Below, piece after piece: positions 60,146-64,000 of a stretch of 64,000 nt of DNA (position 1 is its first letter; each line of letters begins with the position of its first letter). The DNA is from Thermococcus sp. 4557 (GTDB lineage Archaea; Methanobacteriota_B; Thermococci; Thermococcales; Thermococcaceae). The stretch is taken from assembly GCF_000221185.1 (NCBI RefSeq), contig NC_015865.1, forward strand, positions 1,426,001-1,490,000, in the 5' to 3' direction. A program made the translations under genes and the position numbers. The notes below the pieces were generated by a model. That model was given only the letters and a program-made list of their open reading frames with translations, made no database searches and was not told where the DNA came from.

Positions 60146-62098
60146 GTGATTAGGATCAATGATACGATGGTTACAAAATTGTTGGCTGGAGACTGTGAGA
60201 ATATATCTGGAGTTATGGTGGAAGGTGGGGAACTTAAAGTATCTGGTGAGTTTGAAGAATCATTTGATATCAGATTGTCTGATCCACATCTTGATATTCG
60301 TGAAATATTTATTGAAGCCAACATTGATGAAGATAAAGATTCAATTGTTAGCATGTCACATATTTCACTGAAGAAATTTTCTGTAACTAAATTGCACTAT
60401 GGCTCTACAGAGAAGAGATTTAGGGTTAACATAACGAACATTAGCACTCTTAATAGTGTGAGTTTGTATAATATCAATGTTCCCATAGTTTTCAATGTTG
60501 AGAATGCGGATATCGGTAAATTTTCTTTAGAACAGATGATATTAGATTATATCAAGATGGACAACTTTAATGTGAGTTCCATTATCTTAGAGCACATAAC
60601 AGGAGTTGGAACTGAACGGAGAATTGAACTACTAGGGGTGAGGACTGTACTTAATAAAGGGGATCGAACAACAAAAATAGAGTTTAAAGATCTTAAGAAC
60701 ATCTCAGCTATTGTTTTAAAAGGTAGGAAAACACACGGACGGAATATCACTCCGGCATTTGAAACCCTGAATATTATTGATGTGGACGCAAAAAGCATTA
60801 CTGTTAGTGGTTTTCATATTAAGGAATTCCATATAGAATGTAATGAGTCCCCGATAGACAAACTAATTTTGACTGACGTAGAAGTGGATACATTGTACAT
60901 AACTAAAAATGCCGTAAAAACTCTTGTTATAGAGAACAGCAGAATTGGCAAGTTATTTATTAACTCCGAGGAGATTGAGAGCATCTCCCTTAGGAACATC
61001 GATATTGCGTTAGGAAATAGTAACAGTAGAAATGACAAAAATATCCTTTTGGATCTAAAGGACGCATATGTTGAACTAAAACCTTATCAAAATGAAATGA
61101 GAATTGGTATGTTTAGCATGGATTCAAAGTTAGAAATCGATTCCCTCCAATGCAAAGGGGATTTGATATTTCGACCTAGAAAGAACTTTAGTGAGGTTGT
61201 TTTGACTAACTTGCGGGCACATAATATCCGACTCTCTAGGCCTGAAGATGCCGTTGACACCCCATATATCAGACGGCTTAAAATACAAGGAGATTTGTAC
61301 TCTGGAAATACTACTGAGATACTGGGAGACATGGAAGTAGAAAATCTGAATATTGGGGAGTTGGTTATTTTCAATGTTGAGGTAGGGAATCTACGGTTTG
61401 TTGGATCTAACCACAATTCAATTTTTGAAAAGTTTCTAATGAAAAAGGTGAATATACGGGACAACTTTGAGATTATAAACTATGACATCTGCCCGAAAAA
61501 TAACTCCAATAAAGGGTTTGAAGCATCGAAAGTATACGCCGGTGGGGATATAGTATTGAAAACAAAGAACAAGATTGGTTTATCGGATACCACTCCTGCA
61601 TGGATACGAACGAGTATATATGGGCTGGCTAGACGTAACTATGATGCAAATGGGAATCCTGAAAAGGCCGACAAATATTTTGTTTTGGAAATGCGATCTA
61701 GACGAGAGAACAACAGAAAAAAGTCCAGGAACTCAGATTCTATTTGGAAGAAAATAACCGGGGAATTGGCATACTGGGGAGAGAGAATTTTCATTGACAC
61801 ATTCTCTGAATATGGAACAAACTGGAAACGTACTTTTGCCCTTTGGTTTGTGATGTGGCTCCTAGGATCCATCATATATGCGGTATATGATCTCTTAGGA
61901 CTTCTTTCTAGTGTACCCGTGCACAGTATACTTGGGTATATGTATATTAGCATCTCAGCGTTGGTAACTTCGGATCCGTATGTGGAGTTTTCCAGTGCCC
62001 TTGCTACTTGGACATATGCCCTTGAGATGGGCCTTGGCATCTACATCTGGACTCAGCTACTTGCTTTGTTCTCTCGTCAATTTATGAGGGGTACCTAA
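60146..62098 (+). CDS. Beta-solenoid membrane protein with C-terminal two-helix ion-channel-like domain
   Basis: About 650 residues. Residues 1-510 show a regular beta-solenoid periodicity of the pentapeptide-like kind (KTLVIENSRIGKLFINSEE, LNIGELVIFNVEVGNLRFVG). Then a linker seen in pentapeptide/ion-channel fusions: SIYGLARRNYDANGNPEKAD, FVLEMRSRRENNRKK. The C-terminus has two helices (FALWFVMWLLGSIIYAVYDL and TYALEMGLGIYIWTQLLALF) around a pore-like segment YISISALVTSDPYVEF, without the TVGYG potassium filter. GTG 60146 follows GGGAGGTGG. Divergent from the helicase operon and equally AT-rich, so it may be part of the same defence island, perhaps as a membrane-acting effector (inference). 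Confidence 0.72.
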   Translation: MIRINDTMVTKLLAGDCENISGVMVEGGELKVSGEFEESFDIRLSDPHLDIREIFIEANIDEDKDSIVSMSHISLKKFSVTKLHYGSTEKRFRVNITNISTLNSVSLYNINVPIVFNVENADIGKFSLEQMILDYIKMDNFNVSSIILEHITGVGTERRIELLGVRTVLNKGDRTTKIEFKDLKNISAIVLKGRKTHGRNITPAFETLNIIDVDAKSITVSGFHIKEFHIECNESPIDKLILTDVEVDTLYITKNAVKTLVIENSRIGKLFINSEEIESISLRNIDIALGNSNSRNDKNILLDLKDAYVELKPYQNEMRIGMFSMDSKLEIDSLQCKGDLIFRPRKNFSEVVLTNLRAHNIRLSRPEDAVDTPYIRRLKIQGDLYSGNTTEILGDMEVENLNIGELVIFNVEVGNLRFVGSNHNSIFEKFLMKKVNIRDNFEIINYDICPKNNSNKGFEASKVYAGGDIVLKTKNKIGLSDTTPAWIRTSIYGLARRNYDANGNPEKADKYFVLEMRSRRENNRKKSRNSDSIWKKITGELAYWGERIFIDTFSEYGTNWKRTFALWFVMWLLGSIIYAVYDLLGLLSSVPVHSILGYMYISISALVTSDPYVEFSSALATWTYALEMGLGIYIWTQLLALFSRQFMRGT

Positions 62099-62194
62099 TT
62101 TGGCTCCTTTGTTTTTGTTTATTTTTAGTGCATCCAATGTCGGTCCAACACCCTTTAAAACCCCTGGCAATTATATCCACCTCGGTGAACCCAC

Positions 62195-62722
62195 ATGCCC
62201 TGGAAAGACAAGCTCGGTCTTGTTCACATCTACACCGGCAACGGGAAGGGAAAGACAACTGCCGCCTTCGGCCTGGCCGTTAGGATGCTCGGCTCCGGCG
62301 GGAGGGTGATAATCCTCCAGTTCATGAAGGCGCCGGACGTTTACGGCGAGCAGAAGAAGATAGCGGAGTGCGGCGCGGTCATAGAGTCCTTCGGCCTGCC
62401 CAAGTTCGTCCACGGGGAGCCCGAGCCCGACGACATAGAAGCTGCAAAGAGAGCGCTGGAGCGCGCGAAGGAGGTCGTCTCGAGCGGTGAATGGGACCTT
62501 GTAATCCTCGACGAAATCTGCGTTGCCCTCGGCTTCAAAATGCTCGACGTTGAGGAGGTCAAGGCGCTCATCAGGAGCAAAGCCCCGCACACCGAACTCG
62601 TCCTGACCGGCCGTTACTGCCCGGAGGAGCTTTTCGAGCTGGCCGACTACGTAACGGAGATGAGGGAGGTTAAGCATCCCTACCAGAGGGGGATTCTCGC
62701 GAGGAGGGGCGTTGAGTTCTGA
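62195..62722 (+). CDS. cobA: Cob(I)alamin adenosyltransferase, CobA/CobO type
   Basis: 175 residues. P-loop GLVHIYTGNGKGKTTAAFGL at the N-terminus, RVIILQFMKAPDVYGEQ, Walker B DLVILDEICVALGFKMLDV, and LVLTGRYCPEELFELADYVTEM near the end, the CobA signature. It adenosylates the cobalt of corrinoids during cobalamin salvage or synthesis. GC content returns to normal here, marking the end of the island. Confidence 0.93.
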   Translation: MPWKDKLGLVHIYTGNGKGKTTAAFGLAVRMLGSGGRVIILQFMKAPDVYGEQKKIAECGAVIESFGLPKFVHGEPEPDDIEAAKRALERAKEVVSSGEWDLVILDEICVALGFKMLDVEEVKALIRSKAPHTELVLTGRYCPEELFELADYVTEMREVKHPYQRGILARRGVEF

Positions 62723-62838
62723 GTCGGCCCTTTCTCCTCCCCCGATTTCGACGTTGACCGAAAAGCTTTTTAGTTAGGAAAGCTTAAGATAATCCGGGAA
62801 GGTTTTAGTAACAATTCTTTAGAAAAGGGGGTGATAGA

Positions 62839-63090
62839 ATGAGCGAGCTCATCGGCCAGATCGTGCAGGTTCTCAAGGAGCAGGTCGTTCAGGATACCGT
62901 TGTTCCCCGGAACATAAGGCGCGCCGCCGAGCAGGCCATCGAGGCCCTCCTGGACGAGAGCAAGGAGCCGGCCGTTAGGGCCGCCGATGCCATAGCGATC
63001 CTCGAGGAGATAAGCGAGGACCCGAACATGCCGATGCACACGAGGACGATCATCTGGGAAGTCCTCGGTGCCCTTGAGCAGGTCAAGTGA
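62839..63090 (+). CDS. UPF0147 family protein
   Basis: 83 residues, all-alpha, with the family pattern [41 protein letters not shown] and [19 protein letters not shown]. Highly conserved in archaea; function unknown to me. GGGGGTGA precedes the ATG and an oligo-T run follows the stop. Confidence 0.93.
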   Translation: MSELIGQIVQVLKEQVVQDTVVPRNIRRAAEQAIEALLDESKEPAVRAADAIAILEEISEDPNMPMHTRTIIWEVLGALEQVK

Positions 63091-63093
63091 GCG

Positions 63094-63103
63094 TTTTTCT
63101 TTT
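63094..63103 (+). terminator. T-rich end after UPF0147 gene
   Basis: TTTTTCTTTT four bases after the stop codon; typical archaeal oligo-T terminator. Confidence 0.5.
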
Positions 63104-63150
63104 CCCGCTCATTTCCCTGCGTTTTCTGGAGGAATAAAGGACCTGGGGGC

Positions 63151-63711
63151 TCACACTTTTCTGCCCATGTACCAGAGCTTCGCGCTCTCCTCAACGAGTT
63201 CGGCCTTGTAGAACGCCTCCCTTAGGGTCTTCCCCACGGTCACTATGCCGTGCCTGGCCATTATCGCCGCGTCCGAGTCCTGGAGGGCCTCCGAGGTGAC
63301 CTCCGCCAGCTCTTCCGTCCCGGCGGGCCTGAAAGGTGCTATCGGGATTCTCTTCAGGTAAATCTCGGCCTCGGGGGTTATTATCGGCAGCTCACCCTCC
63401 ACCAGCGTCGAGGCGGCGATGGAGTACGGCGGGTGCAGATGGGCTATTGCTCTGACGTCGGGCCTCGTTCTGTAAACAGCGAGGTGGAGCCTGTACTCCG
63501 ACGACGGCCTCACCCCGGAGACCTGCCTTCCGCTCATGTCGATTACGGCGACCTGCTCTGCTGTCATGTCGTCCATGACGGCTCCGGTGGCCTTGATGAA
63601 CACGAGGTTTCCCCTCCTGATGCTCAGGTTTCCGCCGAAGGCGGCCGTGAGTCCCCTCTCGTGGGCCAGCCTGGAGTACTTCACCAGCTGGGTTTTGATT
63701 GTCCGGCTCAT
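63151..63711 (-). CDS. Class II aldolase (L-fuculose-phosphate aldolase type)
   Basis: 186 residues. Signatures: GLTAAFGGNLSIRRGNLVFIKATG (phosphate-binding loop), VRAIAHLHPPYSIAAS (zinc-binding HLH), and DAAIMARHGIVTVGKTLREAF (third zinc His). Catalytic Glu is in IITPEAEIYL. Archaeal enzymes of this type act on small sugar phosphates such as fuculose-1-phosphate. The same-strand HicA-like gene lies 9 bases upstream. Confidence 0.92.
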   Translation of the reverse strand: MSRTIKTQLVKYSRLAHERGLTAAFGGNLSIRRGNLVFIKATGAVMDDMTAEQVAVIDMSGRQVSGVRPSSEYRLHLAVYRTRPDVRAIAHLHPPYSIAASTLVEGELPIITPEAEIYLKRIPIAPFRPAGTEELAEVTSEALQDSDAAIMARHGIVTVGKTLREAFYKAELVEESAKLWYMGRKV

Positions 63712-63720
63712 GGTTTCACC

Positions 63721-63969
63721 TCAAAGCTTTTTGAGAATTTCAATCAATTCCTCACGGGGAATTCCGTTCCAGAGAGAAACTTTGTTGAGGATGTCGTTGA
63801 GGGTTCCCTTGGCTATTTCCTCATGATACGGAACCGTTATCTTATGTGTTCCCAGCGGAGTTCTTTTCTCAAGTCTGACGTGGCTTCCACGCTGTCTTAC
63901 AACGGTATATCCAAGCCTTTTGAGAAGTTTTATCAACTTCTCTCCGCTAACCACTGGCAGTTTGCTCAA
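63721..63969 (-). CDS. HicA-like mRNA interferase toxin (YcfA family)
   Basis: About 82 residues with the HicA double-stranded-RNA-binding-like fold: KLIKLLKRLGYTVVRQRGSHVRLEK (catalytic His in RGSH), HKITVPYHEEIAKGTLNDIL. TTG 63969 is chosen because GAGGTG lies seven bases upstream; TTG 63984 is also in frame. A partner HicB would be expected upstream, beyond the window; a frame ending in TGA at 63981 could be its tail. Confidence 0.85.
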   Translation of the reverse strand: MSKLPVVSGEKLIKLLKRLGYTVVRQRGSHVRLEKRTPLGTHKITVPYHEEIAKGTLNDILNKVSLWNGIPREELIEILKKL

Positions 63970-64000
63970 CTCTGGACACCTCAAACTCCGAGAGTGTCAT

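Noticed and set aside
1-64000. CRISPR arrays, rRNA genes, complete insertion sequences
   Set aside because: No regularly spaced identical repeats, no rRNA-like sequence and no transposase were seen.

Overview
The window is a piece of a hyperthermophilic archaeal chromosome that I read as Thermococcus (Thermococcales). The basis is two 14-gene ferredoxin-dependent membrane NiFe-hydrogenase operons of the Mbh type, archaeal promoters (TATA boxes such as CTTTATATACC about 25 bases before inferred starts), GGTGA-type ribosome binding sites, many ATGA overlaps inside operons, a Taw3/TYW3 wybutosine enzyme, UPF0147, TRAM and DUF531 proteins, and a tRNA-His. Most genes are GC-rich; three stretches (about 46.5-47.6, 50.3-50.9 and 52.5-62.1 kb) are visibly AT-rich.

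Layout. 0-1.8 kb: end of a THUMP protein, a membrane-anchored SagB-type nitroreductase, a small membrane protein and a ferritin-like protein. 1.8-18.5 kb (minus strand): two back-to-back Mrp-hydrogenase operons with the same A-to-N order. The upstream one (10.3-18.5 kb) is the canonical Mbh; the downstream one (1.8-10.1 kb) is a divergent second copy with all NiFe ligands. Both carry a perfect SurR-type motif (GTTn3AACn5GTT) in the promoter region. The second operon is interrupted between its large-subunit and NuoH-like genes by a 190-bp insertion flanked by a 16-bp direct repeat. 18.8-27.2 kb: TRAM protein, MiaB-type methylthiotransferase, a three-gene module (small secreted beta protein, DUF2341 protein, SipW-like signal peptidase) that looks like a TasA/AbpA-type filament system, a cupin, a lipoprotein phosphoesterase, and a PiT phosphate permease with its PhoU-like partner. 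27.2-32.0 kb: four ABC permeases without any ATPase or binding protein. 32-36 kb: RAM-domain regulator, RIO-like kinase, S9 peptidase and hypotheticals. 36.1-41.8 kb: an unusual three-gene operon (990-residue multi-OB-fold surface protein, TctA-like membrane protein, DUF457 membrane hydrolase with an inserted OB fold). 41.8-50.3 kb: methyltransferase, VapBC-like pair, dipeptidase, TPR protein, DUF531, signal peptidase I, lipoate ligase-like protein, archaeal ATPase, Taw3, tRNA-His. 52.5-62.1 kb: an AT-rich island with a PLD-helicase, a large Eco57I-type DNA methylase and a divergent beta-solenoid/ion-channel-like membrane protein, probably a defence module. 62.2-64 kb: CobA-type adenosyltransferase, UPF0147, class II aldolase and a HicA toxin.

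The most novel signals are a dispersed hairpin element present in three diverged copies (3.3, 46.6 and 50.6 kb) whose stems covary, one copy having inserted into a hydrogenase operon in a way that keeps translational coupling; the helicase-methylase-channel island; and the OB-fold/TctA/DUF457 operon. No CRISPR array, rRNA or complete insertion sequence was seen.
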